In this document: positions 34,786 through 44,828 of the stretch, one piece after another | How positions within the stretch are numbered: position 1 is the stretch's first letter | Layout of the letters: each line of letters opens with the position of its first letter | Assembly (NCBI GenBank): GCA_028285595.1 | Contig: JANQOW010000113.1 | Span: 58,962-122,961 of the forward strand | Origin: Hyphomicrobiales bacterium | GTDB taxonomy: Bacteria; Pseudomonadota; Alphaproteobacteria; Rhizobiales; CAJQND01 | Direction of reading: 5' to 3' | DNA: 64,000 nt | Position numbers and translations under genes: made by a program | The notes under the pieces: generated by a model | The model's database searches: none | Seen by the model: only the letters and a program-made list of their open reading frames with translations | What the model was told of the DNA's origin: nothing

Positions 34786-35403
34786 ATGGCAAGGGGTAAC
34801 GGAAAATCTGGCGGCAGCGACGACGATGACGCGCTGTGGGAGAGAGTGACCAAGACGGTGACCCCCATTAAGCGCACCCGTTACACAGAGCACGCCCAGG
34901 TGCCCCTCCCCCCTAAACCCAAGGCCCCTCCTCCACCACCGGCAGCCAACAAAAGCAGCCAAAAGCCCGTTCAACCAAGACCGGCTGCGGCCCGGCGCGC
35001 ACAAGAGCCCGCGCAGCCACCTGCCCTCAGCCAATTTGACCGGCGCACGCGGCAGAAATTCACCCGGGGCAATGTTGAAATTGATGCCAGACTGGATCTG
35101 CACGGCCATTCTGCCGAACGCGCACGCGGCGAATTGATGCATTTTATCAGCTCTGCCCATGCTCAGGGGTTCAGAACCGTGCTTGTCATCACCGGGAAGG
35201 GGGACTCGCCTTACGCTCGGCACACTTTGCATGGTTCCGACCATTTCCACACGCCGGAACGCCAGGGGCGCCTGCGCCGCCTGATCCCCGAATGGCTGGG
35301 AGAAGCGGCGTTTCGGGCCTATGTCTCCGGCTATCAGCCAGCCCACCCGCGCCATGGCGGCGGCGGGGCGTTCTATGTGCGCCTGCGCCGGAACAGGCGC
35401 TGA
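34786..35403 (+). CDS. Smr-domain protein
   Basis: A 205-residue protein. The first 85 residues are a basic, Pro-rich linker (PPKPKAPPPPPAANKSS), followed by an Smr domain: IDARLDLHGHSAERARGELM with the conserved LDLHG, TVLVITGKGD, and HPRHGGGGAFYVRLRR. Smr domains nick or bind DNA or RNA, with roles in mismatch repair or ribosome rescue; this stand-alone form is widespread in alphaproteobacteria, with no assigned role. Overlaps none of its neighbours; the next gene (XRE) starts 4 bp later. Confidence 0.93.
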   Translation: MARGNGKSGGSDDDDALWERVTKTVTPIKRTRYTEHAQVPLPPKPKAPPPPPAANKSSQKPVQPRPAAARRAQEPAQPPALSQFDRRTRQKFTRGNVEIDARLDLHGHSAERARGELMHFISSAHAQGFRTVLVITGKGDSPYARHTLHGSDHFHTPERQGRLRRLIPEWLGEAAFRAYVSGYQPAHPRHGGGGAFYVRLRRNRR

Positions 35404-35407
35404 GCCG

Positions 35408-35788
35408 ATGACCCCGTTCGGTGAGAAAATGCGCCAGTTGCGCAAGCGCCAAGGGGTAACCCAGAAGCAGATGGCCGAAGCCTTGGGCGTCTCCAGCGCC
35501 TATCTGTCAGCCCTGGAGCATGGCAACCGGAGCCGGCCGAGCTGGTATCTGGTGCAGGGGATCAACCAGTTCTTCAACCTGATCTGGGACGAAGCGGAAG
35601 AGATCGAGCGCCTGGCCAACCTCTCGCACCCGCGGGTGGCGATCGACACCAGCGAGCTCAGCGCTGAGGCAACCGAGCTTGCAAACCTGCTCTCAACCAA
35701 ATTTCGCGAGCTGGATGAGCAGCAAATCCGCACCATCCGAACGTTGGTGTTGGGAGCGGACGAAAAACCCTCAGAGGATGAACTTTGA
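35408..35788 (+). CDS. XRE-family HTH transcriptional regulator
   Basis: A 126-residue protein with an N-terminal Cro/C1-type helix-turn-helix ([19 protein letters not shown] and [19 protein letters not shown]), then helices with many Glu residues that may form a dimer interface. It follows the Smr gene by 4 bp and its end overlaps the end of the convergent hslU by 18 bp. Its targets are unknown. This position between Smr and hslUV is conserved in related genomes. Confidence 0.92.
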   Translation: MTPFGEKMRQLRKRQGVTQKQMAEALGVSSAYLSALEHGNRSRPSWYLVQGINQFFNLIWDEAEEIERLANLSHPRVAIDTSELSAEATELANLLSTKFRELDEQQIRTIRTLVLGADEKPSEDEL

Positions 35789-37078
35789 AAGATCGGCGTT
35801 CTTCGCCAGATCGCCCAGGTGCTCTTCCACGTAGGCTTCATCAATCTTGATCTTCTCACCGGGACGATCGGTTGCCGTGAACGAGATCTCGTCCAAAACG
35901 CGCTCCATCACGGTTTGCAGGCGCCGAGCTCCGATGTTTTCCACGGTTGAGTTGATGTCTGCGGCAATCGTGGCCAGCGCATCAATGCCATCGTCGGTGA
36001 ACTCAAGATGCACGTCCTCGGTGCCCATCAACGCCACATATTGCTTGATGAGGCTGGCCTCCGGTTCGGTGAGGATGCGGCGGAAATCTTCCTTGGTAAG
36101 GGCGCGCAATTCCACCCGAATGGGCAGTCGGCCCTGCAATTCGGGTAGCAGATCAGATGGTTTGGCCAGATGGAACGCGCCGGAGGCGATGAACAGGATA
36201 TGGTCCGTGTTCACGGACCCATGCTTGGTGGAGACCACTGTTCCCTCAATCAACGGCAGGAGGTCACGCTGCACCCCTTCCCGGCTCACATCACCGCCGG
36301 TACGCTCGGAGCGCGCGCAGATTTTGTCGATCTCATCAAGGAAAACGATGCCGTTATTCTCAACCAGATCAATGGCTTCCTGAACAATTTGGTCATTGTC
36401 CAAAAGCTTGTCGGATTCATCCTGCAGCAAAATCTCGTATGAATCCTTTACCGAAAGCCGCCGCGTCTTGGTGCGCCCGCCCATGGCTTTGCCCAGGATG
36501 TCGTTGAGATTGATCATCCCCACCGAGGCGCCCGGCATTCCGGGGATCTCAAACTCGCCCATGCCACCGGACGTATCGGAGACTTCAACCTCGATCTCCT
36601 TGTCATCCAGCTGGCCTTCGCGCAGCTTCTTGCGGAACGATTGCCGCGTTTTGTCCGAGGCCCCTTCCCCCACCAGGGCATCAAGCACACGCTCTTCGGC
36701 GTTCACATGGGCTGCGGCTTGCACTTCCTTGCTTTTCAAGGATTTCACCAACAGGATGCCGGCTTCCACCAGGTCGCGGATCATCTGCTCCACATCCCGG
36801 CCCACATAGCCCACCTCAGTAAACTTGGTGGCCTCAACCTTGATAAAGGGCGCATTGGCGAGCTTGGCCAGGCGGCGGGAAATCTCCGTCTTGCCGACGC
36901 CGGTCGGGCCGATCATCAGGATGTTCTTGGGCAGCACTTCTTCGCGCAGTCCCTCGTCCAGTTGCTTGCGGCGCCAGCGATTGCGCAAGGCGATGGCCAC
37001 GGCGCGTTTGGCGTCTTTCTGGCCGATGATGAAGCGGTCAAGCTCGGAAACGATCTCTCGGGGCGAAAAATCAGTCAT
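35771..37078 (-). CDS. hslU: HslU, ATPase subunit of the HslUV protease
   Basis: A 435-residue AAA+ unfoldase feeding substrates to the HslV peptidase. Walker A is [15 protein letters not shown], the start [20 protein letters not shown] is typical, [13 protein letters not shown] is Walker B, and [18 protein letters not shown] is the sensor-2 region. The pore motif is in [11 protein letters not shown]. It is downstream of hslV by 30 bp, so both are co-transcribed. Function is well established for the family: ATP-dependent proteolysis in stress. Confidence 0.98.
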   Translation of the reverse strand: MTDFSPREIVSELDRFIIGQKDAKRAVAIALRNRWRRKQLDEGLREEVLPKNILMIGPTGVGKTEISRRLAKLANAPFIKVEATKFTEVGYVGRDVEQMIRDLVEAGILLVKSLKSKEVQAAAHVNAEERVLDALVGEGASDKTRQSFRKKLREGQLDDKEIEVEVSDTSGGMGEFEIPGMPGASVGMINLNDILGKAMGGRTKTRRLSVKDSYEILLQDESDKLLDNDQIVQEAIDLVENNGIVFLDEIDKICARSERTGGDVSREGVQRDLLPLIEGTVVSTKHGSVNTDHILFIASGAFHLAKPSDLLPELQGRLPIRVELRALTKEDFRRILTEPEASLIKQYVALMGTEDVHLEFTDDGIDALATIAADINSTVENIGARRLQTVMERVLDEISFTATDRPGEKIKIDEAYVEEHLGDLAKNADLSKFIL

Positions 37079-37108
37079 AAGTCCTCGGGGGGTCTACTTC
37101 TACAAAGT

Positions 37109-37714
37109 CTATTTGGTTTCTGCGTCGAGCGTCTCGACGATCAGGCTGGAATTGGTGAACACGCAGATATCGGCGGCAATGTCCATGGATTTTCGGGCAA
37201 TCGCCTCGGCATCAGCGTCAGTATCGATCAAAGCCTTGGCGGCGGCCAGGGCATAATTGCCGCCAGATCCAATGGCGGCAAGGCCGTCTTCCGGCTCCAG
37301 AACGTCGCCGGTACCGGTCAGCACGAGGGTCACGGATTTGTCGGCCACGATCATCATGGCTTCCAGGCGGCGCAGGAACCTGTCGGTGCGCCAGTCCTTG
37401 GCCAACTCCACGCAGGCGCGGGTCAATTGCTGGGGATACTGCTCCAGTTTCGCCTCAAGGCGCTCCAGAAGCGTGAAGGCATCAGCCGTTGCGCCGGCAA
37501 ACCCGGCAATCACGCTGCCCTCGCCCAGGGGGCGCACTTTGCGGGCATTCGCCTTAATCACCGTATTGCCCAGGCTCACCTGGCCATCGCCGGCCACGAC
37601 GACCTTGCCGGCCTTGCGCACGGTGACAATGGTGGTGCCATGCCAGGCGCTTGCATCAAAGGGATTGTCAGAAGTCACGAGGGCAATTTCCTTAAAGCCA
37701 ATGGGTATGCTCAC
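37109..37714 (-). CDS. hslV: HslV, peptidase subunit of the HslUV protease
   Basis: A 201-residue proteasome-like threonine peptidase. The catalytic Thr becomes N-terminal by removal of the short propeptide before [20 protein letters not shown]. It also has [20 protein letters not shown] and [15 protein letters not shown], typical of HslV. Start is the GTG at 37712-37714, giving a propeptide of about 26 residues, somewhat long; an internal start would shorten it. The first gene of hslV-hslU, divergent from hisB. Confidence 0.97.
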   Translation of the reverse strand: MSIPIGFKEIALVTSDNPFDASAWHGTTIVTVRKAGKVVVAGDGQVSLGNTVIKANARKVRPLGEGSVIAGFAGATADAFTLLERLEAKLEQYPQQLTRACVELAKDWRTDRFLRRLEAMMIVADKSVTLVLTGTGDVLEPEDGLAAIGSGGNYALAAAKALIDTDADAEAIARKSMDIAADICVFTNSSLIVETLDAETK

Positions 37715-37827
37715 AGTGATTTAATCAAACTCGCGCACAATGCAATGTGTAACCGGACTTGTCGTTACTCTGGCACAATCCGGTCCGGGCTGATAAAAGC
37801 CCGCTTTTGAACTTAGGAGCCAGCATC

Positions 37828-38415
37828 ATGCGCACGGCAAAGCTGAAGCGTGAGACCAAGGAAACCAAGATCCAGGTGGAGCTGAACCTGGACGGCACGG
37901 GGGCGTATGACGTCTCAACCGGCATCGGGTTCCTGGACCATATGCTCGAACAGTTGAGCCGGCACTCGCTGATGGACCTCAAAGTGCGCGCTGAAGGCGA
38001 TCTGCATATCGATATGCACCACACCACCGAAGACAGCGGTATTGCGATAGGTCAGGCGGTCGCCCAGGCCCTTGGCGATAAAAAGGGTATCCGCCGCTAT
38101 GGCAGCCAGCTCTTGCCTATGGATGAGACCTTGACCCGAGTGGCGCTGGACTTTTCCGGGCGGCCTTTCCTGGTGTGGCAGGTGGACTTCTCCCGCCCGA
38201 AGCTGGGCGAGATGGACACCGAACTGTTCCGCGAGTGGTTTCAAGCCTTTGCCCAGAATGCGGGCCTCACCCTGCACGTGGAATGCCTGCATGGGGAAAA
38301 CAATCATCACATCGCCGAAACCTGCTTTAAGGCACTCGCCAGAGCCATGCGCGAGGCCATGGAAATTGACCCGCGGAGCGCGGAAGCTGTTCCCTCAACG
38401 AAGGGTGTGCTGTAA
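37828..38415 (+). CDS. hisB: Imidazoleglycerol-phosphate dehydratase
   Basis: A 195-residue enzyme of histidine synthesis (sixth step). Metal-binding motifs are [29 protein letters not shown] and [14 protein letters not shown]. There is no fused phosphatase domain, as expected outside enterobacteria. The ATG at 37828 follows TTAGGAGC. It leads the run hisB, DUF2628, hisH, hisA, hisF, hisE and coaA, all on the plus strand with short gaps or overlaps. Confidence 0.98.
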   Translation: MRTAKLKRETKETKIQVELNLDGTGAYDVSTGIGFLDHMLEQLSRHSLMDLKVRAEGDLHIDMHHTTEDSGIAIGQAVAQALGDKKGIRRYGSQLLPMDETLTRVALDFSGRPFLVWQVDFSRPKLGEMDTELFREWFQAFAQNAGLTLHVECLHGENNHHIAETCFKALARAMREAMEIDPRSAEAVPSTKGVL

Positions 38416-38470
38416 GAACAGCCTTTAAGAACGCAGTTTCACACGCAAGGTCTTAGACGAGCCTGGCTCT

Positions 38471-38953
38471 ATGAAAACCTATGCCATCTATCATCCCTCC
38501 GGCACCACGGCCGGAACCCTGGCCGATCCGGACAGGGCGGTCTTCATCAAGGAGGGCCCGGCCTGGCCCGCGCTGTTCTTCCCGGTGTTGTGGGGTTTGT
38601 GGAACCAACTTTGGATCGTCACCGGCGGAATTCTTGTGCTCCAGCTTGCGGTGGCCGGGTTCGGCTCGGCTCTGTCGCTGCCCGGCAGCACAATGATCCC
38701 CATTTCGATCCTCACCAATCTTTTGATTGCGCTTGAGGGCAACGAACTGCGCCGCTGGACCTTGGAGCGCAATGGGTTCGGCCTCTCCGGGTTGGTAACC
38801 GCGCCGTCTCCGCACGAGGCTGAGTTGATATTCTTCGAGCGGCTGCTGAACGAAAAGCCCCCAGAACCGCGTACACCGAGCCCGGTCCCGCCTGCTCTGC
38901 GGCTCGCCGGCAACCCGGCCGACAACAGCCTGTTTCCGGCAGCTGGAGGCTGA
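38471..38953 (+). CDS. DUF2628 membrane protein in the his operon
   Basis: A 160-residue protein with the DUF2628 pattern: a soluble N-terminal part ([14 protein letters not shown] and [20 protein letters not shown]), two hydrophobic segments ([20 protein letters not shown] and [20 protein letters not shown]), then a Pro/Glu-rich tail. Presence between hisB and hisH is conserved in alphaproteobacteria although a histidine-related role is not known. It starts 55 bp after hisB and ends 2 bp before the hisH start. Confidence 0.88.
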   Translation: MKTYAIYHPSGTTAGTLADPDRAVFIKEGPAWPALFFPVLWGLWNQLWIVTGGILVLQLAVAGFGSALSLPGSTMIPISILTNLLIALEGNELRRWTLERNGFGLSGLVTAPSPHEAELIFFERLLNEKPPEPRTPSPVPPALRLAGNPADNSLFPAAGG

Positions 38954-38955
38954 GC

Positions 38956-39606
38956 GTGAACGTCGCCATCGTGGATTATGGTTCGGGCAACCTGCACTCT
39001 GCGTCCAAGGCTTTTGAACGGGCCGCGCGCGAAAAAGGGATCTCCGCGAACATCCAGGTGACCCCTGATCCGGACGTGGTGCGCCGTGCCGAACGTATTG
39101 TGCTGCCCGGTGTGGGCGCCTTTGCCGACTGCCGTGATGGCCTGAAAGCGGTGGACGGTATGTGGAAGGCGCTGGAGGACGAGGTGCGCGGCCGTGGCAA
39201 GCCATTCTTGGGCATCTGCGTTGGCATGCAGCTCTTGGCCGACAGGGGCCTGGAGTTCGCCACCACAGAAGGCTTTGGCTGGATCGGCGGAGACGTGGCC
39301 AAGATCGAGCCGCAAGATGCGGCCTGCAAGATCCCGCATATGGGCTGGAACACGATTGAGAAGGTGCGCGAGCACCCGGTGCTTGAGGGCATCGATACCG
39401 GCGAAGACGGCGCTCACGCCTATTTTGTTCACTCGTTTCACCTGGAACCCGGCGATAGAGCCGACGTGGTGGCCTATGCTGATTATGGCGGACCGGTCAC
39501 CGCCCTGGTGGCGAAAGATAATATTGTGGCTACACAATTCCATCCTGAGAAGAGCCAAACGCTGGGTCTGGCCCTGATTGCGAACTTTTTGGGCTGGGCC
39601 CCATGA
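38956..39606 (+). CDS. hisH: Imidazole glycerol phosphate synthase subunit HisH
   Basis: A 216-residue glutamine amidotransferase supplying ammonia to HisF. The triad is visible: Cys in [13 protein letters not shown], His and Glu in [10 protein letters not shown]. Other markers are [18 protein letters not shown] and [14 protein letters not shown] start. It overlaps hisA by four bases (ATGA), indicating coupling, as expected for a his operon. Confidence 0.97.
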   Translation: MNVAIVDYGSGNLHSASKAFERAAREKGISANIQVTPDPDVVRRAERIVLPGVGAFADCRDGLKAVDGMWKALEDEVRGRGKPFLGICVGMQLLADRGLEFATTEGFGWIGGDVAKIEPQDAACKIPHMGWNTIEKVREHPVLEGIDTGEDGAHAYFVHSFHLEPGDRADVVAYADYGGPVTALVAKDNIVATQFHPEKSQTLGLALIANFLGWAP

Positions 39607-40343
39607 TCCTGTTTCCTGCGATTGATTTGAAGGATGGCCAGTGCGTGCGCCTGGAGTTGGGCGACATGGACAAGGCCACCGTGTTCAACGATGATGCCGG
39701 CGCACAGGCTGCCGCCTTTCAGAACCAGGGCTTTGAATGGCTGCACATTGTGGATCTGAACGGTGCGTTCGAAGGCAAGCCGGTGAACGGCCCGGCCGTG
39801 GAAGCCATTCTTGCCAACATCACCATCCCGGCGCAACTGGGCGGCGGTATACGGGATCTCAGCACCATCTCCATGTGGCTAGAGCGCGGCATCCGGCGGG
39901 TCATCCTCGGAACGGTTGCCGTGCGCGATCCGGATCTGGTGCGCGAGGCCTGCAGAGCTTTTCCAGGCCAGGTGGCGGTTGGGATCGATGCCAAGGGCGG
40001 CAAGGTTGCCGTGGAAGGCTGGGCGGAAACCTCAGAACTCAGCGCCATCGATCTCGCCCGCCAGTTTGAGGACGCGGGCGTTTCGGCCATCATTTTCACT
40101 GATATTGACCGGGACGGGGTGCTGAAGGGCCTTAATATCTCCTCCACCCTTGCGTTGGCTGAAGCGGTCTCGATCCCGGTGATCGCGTCTGGTGGCCTTG
40201 CGTCCATTGCCGACATCGAAAGGCTTCTGGAGCCAGATTGCGCCAAACTTGAAGGGGCCATTTCCGGGCGTGCGCTTTACGACGGACGGCTCGATCCGGC
40301 CGAAGCTCTAGCTCTGATCTCAGCAAGCCGAGAGCCGGCCTGA
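39603..40343 (+). CDS. hisA: Phosphoribosylformimino-5-aminoimidazole carboxamide ribotide isomerase
   Basis: A 246-residue half-barrel-derived TIM barrel. The catalytic aspartates are in [18 protein letters not shown] and [14 protein letters not shown], with the phosphate-binding segments QLGGGIRD and IASGGLAS. It isomerises ProFAR to PRFAR, the substrate of HisF. It overlaps hisH at its start by 4 bp and shares the last base region with hisF (stop TGA overlaps the ATG). Confidence 0.97.
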   Translation: MILFPAIDLKDGQCVRLELGDMDKATVFNDDAGAQAAAFQNQGFEWLHIVDLNGAFEGKPVNGPAVEAILANITIPAQLGGGIRDLSTISMWLERGIRRVILGTVAVRDPDLVREACRAFPGQVAVGIDAKGGKVAVEGWAETSELSAIDLARQFEDAGVSAIIFTDIDRDGVLKGLNISSTLALAEAVSIPVIASGGLASIADIERLLEPDCAKLEGAISGRALYDGRLDPAEALALISASREPA

Positions 40344-41116
40344 TGCTGAAGGCGCGCATCATCCCTTGTCTGGACGTGAAGGATGGCCGTGTGGTGAAGG
40401 GCGTCAACTTCGTGGATTTGCGCGATGCGGGCGACCCGGTGGATGCCGCCAAAGCTTACGATGCCGCCGGAGCCGATGAGCTCTGCTTTCTGGACATTAC
40501 AGCCAGCCACGAAGATCGCGATGTCATCTTTGATGTGGTGACGAAAACAGCCGAACATTGCTTCATGCCGCTCACCGTAGGCGGCGGCGTGCGTTCCACG
40601 GATGATATTCGCAAGCTGCTTTTGGCCGGCGCCGACAAGGTGTCCATCAACACCGCCGCGGTCCGCAATCCGCAGTTGGTGGAAGACGCCGCCATTAAGT
40701 TCGGTGCCCAGTGCATTGTCGTCGCCATTGATGCAAAACAGGTTTCCGGCGACGGGGAGCCGCTGCGCTGGGAGATCTTCACCCATGGTGGGCGTGAGCC
40801 CACGGGCATTGATGCCGTCGCATTCGCCCGCAAGGTGGTGGGGTTGGGCGCCGGGGAAATCCTGCTCACCTCGATGGACCGGGACGGCACGGGCGAAGGC
40901 TTCAACATTGCCCTGACCCGGGCAATCTCTGATGCGGTGAATGTGCCCGTGATCGCGTCCGGCGGCGTGGGCACGCTGGATCATATGGTCGAAGGCATCC
41001 GCGATGGCGGAGCAACGGCGGTTCTTGCAGCCTCCATTTTCCATTTCGGCACCTTCACCATCAGTGAAACCAAGGCCCATATGGCCGCTGCAGGCATCCC
41101 GGTGCGTTTGACATAA
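40343..41116 (+). CDS. hisF: Imidazole glycerol phosphate synthase subunit HisF
   Basis: A 257-residue TIM barrel forming the cyclase of the HisFH complex. Catalytic Asp in [18 protein letters not shown] and Asp in [20 protein letters not shown] and IASGGVG bind phosphate. It makes imidazole glycerol phosphate and AICAR from PRFAR and HisH-derived ammonia. Its ATG overlaps the hisA stop. Confidence 0.98.
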   Translation: MLKARIIPCLDVKDGRVVKGVNFVDLRDAGDPVDAAKAYDAAGADELCFLDITASHEDRDVIFDVVTKTAEHCFMPLTVGGGVRSTDDIRKLLLAGADKVSINTAAVRNPQLVEDAAIKFGAQCIVVAIDAKQVSGDGEPLRWEIFTHGGREPTGIDAVAFARKVVGLGAGEILLTSMDRDGTGEGFNIALTRAISDAVNVPVIASGGVGTLDHMVEGIRDGGATAVLAASIFHFGTFTISETKAHMAAAGIPVRLT

Positions 41117-41180
41117 GTCTTAGGAGCATCCGGGCGCGGGCTCTGGTAGTGTGGTGAGGTGAGGAAAGGAGTTTGGCAGG

Positions 41181-41519
41181 ATGGCCCTGGCGCACCAAGA
41201 CAAGCTGAATGTGCTTGCTGAACTGGCGGCCACCATTGCTGCGCGCAGGTCTGCTGGAGCCGGTTCCTCCTACACCGCCTCCCTTTTGGCCGGCGGGATC
41301 GAGAAATGCGCCAAGAAATTCGGTGAGGAGGCCGTAGAGCTGCTGCTGGCCGCACCGGCGGGAGACAAGGCCCACAGCGCCGCAGAGGCGGCCGATGTGC
41401 TCTATCACCTCCTTGTGCTGCTGGAGGCCTCCGAGGTCCCTCTGGACGATGTGTTGGACACTTTGGCAGCGCGGCAAGGCACAAGTGGCCATGCTGAAAA
41501 GGCCTCACGTTCTTCCTAG
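41181..41519 (+). CDS. hisE: Phosphoribosyl-ATP pyrophosphatase
   Basis: A 112-residue protein of the MazG-like fold hydrolysing PR-ATP, the second step of histidine synthesis. Acidic metal-binding motif: KFGEEAVELLLAA and the EAADVLYHLLVLLEA helix. GGAAAGGAG lies upstream of the ATG. It follows hisF by 64 bp and precedes coaA by 12 bp. HisE is separate from HisI here, the usual alphaproteobacterial arrangement. Confidence 0.96.
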   Translation: MALAHQDKLNVLAELAATIAARRSAGAGSSYTASLLAGGIEKCAKKFGEEAVELLLAAPAGDKAHSAAEAADVLYHLLVLLEASEVPLDDVLDTLAARQGTSGHAEKASRSS

Positions 41520-41531
41520 ACGGCTCGACCT

Positions 41532-42488
41532 ATGGACACCCGGCCCCACAGCTCCGACCTTTCCCCGTACCGCAGCTTCACGCGCCAGCAATGGGCCAAG
41601 CTGCGCGCCGACACGCCGATGACTTTATCGGAAGAGGAAGTCTCCGAGCTGTCCGGCATCAGCGTCCAGGTGTCGTTGGACGAGGTCGCGGAAATCTATC
41701 TGCCGCTGTCGCGGCTGCTCAGTTTCTATGTGGAGGCCACCCAGGAACTCTACCGCCATACTCAAAAGTTCCTGGGCGGGATGAGCGGCAAGGTGCCCTA
41801 CATTATCGGCATGGGCGGCTCGGTCGCCGTGGGCAAAAGCACCACCGCGCGCATTTTGCGCAAGCTCTTGGCCCGCTGGCCCAATCACCCCAAGGTGGAC
41901 TTGCTGACCACGGACGGCTTCTTGCACTCCAATGCGGTGCTCGAAGAACGGGGCATCATGAACCGCAAAGGTTTTCCGGAAAGCTATAATGTGAGCCATC
42001 TGCTGCGCGTGCTCAGCGATATCAAGGCGGGGCACCGGTATGTGGAAGCTCCGGTCTATTCGCACCTGCACTATGATGTCTCGCCGGTGGAAACCGTGCG
42101 CTTCGACCAACCGGACATCCTGATTGTGGAGGGCATCAACGTGCTTCAGGTGGGCACGCCACCGGCGGACGGCGAAGCCATTCCGTTTGTCTCGGATTTC
42201 TTCGATTTCTCCGTCTACATCGATGCGGATGCGGAGATCCTGCGCGACTGGTATGTGGAGCGCTTCTTCCGCCTGCGCGAGACCGCCTTCCAGGACCCCG
42301 CATCCTACTTCCATCGCTATGGCTCGCTGAGCGATGAGGAAACCCGTGAAACCGCCAACCACATCTGGAATACGATCAACCTGGTCAATCTGCGCGAAAA
42401 CGTGCAGCCCACCCGCCACAGGGCCGATCTGATCCTTTACAAAGGGATCAATCACGACGTTGAAGAGGTCCTGCTGCGCAAGATATAA
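41532..42488 (+). CDS. coaA: Type I pantothenate kinase
   Basis: A 318-residue enzyme phosphorylating pantothenate, the first step of coenzyme A synthesis. Walker A is [29 protein letters not shown], the RKGFPESYN segment and [15 protein letters not shown] are typical of the E. coli CoaA class. The tail includes [20 protein letters not shown]. It closes the his run and precedes the acyl-CoA ligase by 32 bp. Confidence 0.97.
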   Translation: MDTRPHSSDLSPYRSFTRQQWAKLRADTPMTLSEEEVSELSGISVQVSLDEVAEIYLPLSRLLSFYVEATQELYRHTQKFLGGMSGKVPYIIGMGGSVAVGKSTTARILRKLLARWPNHPKVDLLTTDGFLHSNAVLEERGIMNRKGFPESYNVSHLLRVLSDIKAGHRYVEAPVYSHLHYDVSPVETVRFDQPDILIVEGINVLQVGTPPADGEAIPFVSDFFDFSVYIDADAEILRDWYVERFFRLRETAFQDPASYFHRYGSLSDEETRETANHIWNTINLVNLRENVQPTRHRADLILYKGINHDVEEVLLRKI

Positions 42489-42520
42489 GCGGCTGTGCTG
42501 CAAAAGAGGCTCGAACACTT

Positions 42521-44092
42521 ATGGACATTGCACTCTCCCCCATGGAATTTGCCCGCCGCGCCCGCCGGCTTTACGCGGACCGTGAAGCGGTGGTCGACGG
42601 TGATGTACGGCTGACGTACGGTGAGTTCTTGGGGCGCTGCGACCGCTGGTCGGCTGCGCTGCAGGCCATGGGCGTCGGCCATGGCGACCGGGTGGCCTAT
42701 ATCGCGCCCAACACGCATTCGCACCTTGAAGGCTATTACGCCGTCCCACAAATCGGCGCGGTTCTGGTGCCCATCAATTACCGGCTGCTGCCGGAGGATT
42801 TCGAGTACATCATCAACCATTGCGGCGCGAAGGTTGTGTGCGCTCATCCGGACTATTTTGAGGCTGTGGAGAGCATTCGCGGCAAGCTGGAGAATGTTGA
42901 GCACTTCGTTGCCCTGGAAGGGGCACAGGATGGCTGGGTGGACTACGAAGCGGCGCTGAAGGCGCAAAGCGAGGACTTCACGCCCGTTGAGATCAACGAG
43001 CAGGATCTGCTCACCATCAACTACACCAGCGGCACGACGGCACGGCCGAAGGGCGTGATGATCACCCACCGGAACGCCTACTGCAACATCATGAACACTC
43101 TGGCGCACCACCCGCTCAGCGCGGCAGACCGCTACTTGTGGACCCTGCCCATGTTCCACGCCAACGGATGGACCTTCACGTGGATCAACACGGCCCGCGG
43201 CATGGCACATGTGTGTTTGCGCAAAGTGGACCCTGAGCTGATCTACAAACTCATTAAAGACGAAGACATCACCATGTTCTGCGCGGCCCCAACGGTGCTG
43301 ATCAGCATCGCCAACGCACCGGCCGAGTTAAGGGACGGTGTCCCGCGCGGCGTGCGCCTGTTCACCGCCGGCGCTCCGCCCGCTGCGGCGACCATCGAGC
43401 TTGTGGAAAGCGAGTTGGGCTGGGAGCTCACCCATGTCTATGGGCTGACGGAGACGGCGCCTCTGATCACCGTCTGTGAAGCGCGGCCCGAGCACCAGAA
43501 CCTGCCTGTTGCCGAACGGGCGAAAATCAAGGCGCGCCAAGGGGTTGAGCTTGTGGGCTCCGGTGAACTTCGGGTCATAGACGATGAGGGCAACGAAGTG
43601 CCGCACGACGGCGAAACGCTGGGCGAGATCACGGTGCGCGGCAATGTGGTGATGAAAGGCTATTATAACGACCCTGACGCCACCAACGCCGCAATCAAGG
43701 ATGGATGGTTTCATTCCGGCGATGCCGCCGTGGTCCATTCGGATGGCTATGTGGAGATCCGCGACCGCTTCAAGGACGTCATCATCTCGGGCGGCGAGAA
43801 CATCTCATCGGTTGAGGTGGAGGGCTGCTTGCTCACCCACCCGGCCGTTCAGGAAGCTGCTGTGGTGGGAATGGCGCACGAAAAGTGGGGAGAAGCCCCC
43901 CACGCCTTTGTCATCCTGCGCGACGGTGCTGAGGCCAACGAGGATGAGCTGAAGCTCCACGTGCGCAACAATCTGGCCCACTTCAAGACCCCACAATGGG
44001 TGTCCGTTGTGGAGGATCTGCCGAAAACGGCCACGGGCAAGGTTCAGAAATTCGTGCTACGCGGCAGCAAGGCGGGTATCGCGCGCCAATAG
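42521..44092 (+). CDS. AMP-dependent acyl-CoA synthetase
   Basis: A 523-residue ANL-family ligase that adenylates a carboxylic acid and transfers it to CoA. The ATP motif YTSGTTARPKGVMITH, HVYGLTETAPL, DRFKDVIISGGENISS and the catalytic Lys in KTATGKVQKFVLRG are present. The size and sequence resemble medium/long-chain fatty acid or methylthiopropionate-CoA ligases (DmdB-like); substrate not certain. It follows coaA by 32 bp, so the pair may be co-transcribed, although their link is not functional in an obvious way beyond CoA use. Confidence 0.93.
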   Translation: MDIALSPMEFARRARRLYADREAVVDGDVRLTYGEFLGRCDRWSAALQAMGVGHGDRVAYIAPNTHSHLEGYYAVPQIGAVLVPINYRLLPEDFEYIINHCGAKVVCAHPDYFEAVESIRGKLENVEHFVALEGAQDGWVDYEAALKAQSEDFTPVEINEQDLLTINYTSGTTARPKGVMITHRNAYCNIMNTLAHHPLSAADRYLWTLPMFHANGWTFTWINTARGMAHVCLRKVDPELIYKLIKDEDITMFCAAPTVLISIANAPAELRDGVPRGVRLFTAGAPPAAATIELVESELGWELTHVYGLTETAPLITVCEARPEHQNLPVAERAKIKARQGVELVGSGELRVIDDEGNEVPHDGETLGEITVRGNVVMKGYYNDPDATNAAIKDGWFHSGDAAVVHSDGYVEIRDRFKDVIISGGENISSVEVEGCLLTHPAVQEAAVVGMAHEKWGEAPHAFVILRDGAEANEDELKLHVRNNLAHFKTPQWVSVVEDLPKTATGKVQKFVLRGSKAGIARQ

Positions 44093-44215
44093 CCGACCCG
44101 CTTGGCAGATCTTAAGCGCGCCTTGCCAGGCTTGATAAAATGCCTGCGGCCGGATTTATCGGCACTTAGCTCAGATCTGGCACACTGCCCGAAACCGTAA
44201 CGTTAGGGGGCAGCC

Positions 44216-44809
44216 ATGGGCGGCTACATCAAATTGATCTTCGGCGTTGTTTTGGTCCTGTCCAGCGTGGTCGGCGGACTGAACATGGTGATGGGAGGGG
44301 CCAAAGAGGCCGCCCAACGCATTGTGGACAATGCCGTGGACACCACGGGCGTGATTGAGCACCGGACCAAACACACCGTCTCGGTGCGTCGGGGCAAGCT
44401 CGGCGGACGGGGTAGCTACTACTCCATGACCTACAGTTTCGTCACCGCGGACGGAAAGAAATACGGCAGCGAAATCAACATCTCCGAGGAAGACGCCTAC
44501 GCGGTACAGGACGGTCAGAAGATTGCCGTTCGCTACAACAAGGCGCAGCCGACGATCAATGCGGCGCTCGGCTTCAAAGACTATTTCAGCCAGGAAGATG
44601 TTGAGAATTTGCCCATCGGAACCATGGTCTTCACAATGTTTTTGATGGTTCTGGGCGGGCTCTATCTGTGCTGGTCCGGCTGGCGCTCAGTTGGTCCTTC
44701 TCTTGGCGGGTTTTCTCTCGGCACCGGCGGCAGCAACCACGCCGTGCCTCAAAACCGGTTGGACACGCTCAACCGGACCGGCGGCGCTGCCGGTTTCGGC
44801 CGGCGCTGA
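44216..44809 (+). CDS. DUF3592-type membrane protein
   Basis: A 197-residue protein with an N-terminal transmembrane helix (LIFGVVLVLSSVVGGLNMV), a beta-rich middle of about 95 residues (YYSMTYSFVTADGKKYGSEI, QKIAVRYNKAQPTINAA) and a second transmembrane helix (VFTMFLMVLGGLYLCWSGW). This layout and the VRYNPxxP-like segment match DUF3592, of unknown function. The C-terminus is Gly/Asn-rich. It is convergent with the adenosine kinase gene (19 bp gap). Confidence 0.82.
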   Translation: MGGYIKLIFGVVLVLSSVVGGLNMVMGGAKEAAQRIVDNAVDTTGVIEHRTKHTVSVRRGKLGGRGSYYSMTYSFVTADGKKYGSEINISEEDAYAVQDGQKIAVRYNKAQPTINAALGFKDYFSQEDVENLPIGTMVFTMFLMVLGGLYLCWSGWRSVGPSLGGFSLGTGGSNHAVPQNRLDTLNRTGGAAGFGRR

Positions 44810-44828
44810 CGGGATCTGAGAGACCGTC

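Noticed and set aside
34003..35445. 480-codon minus-strand frame across mltA and the Smr gene
   Set aside because: It is antisense to two conserved genes and shows no recognisable domain; high GC produces such frames often.
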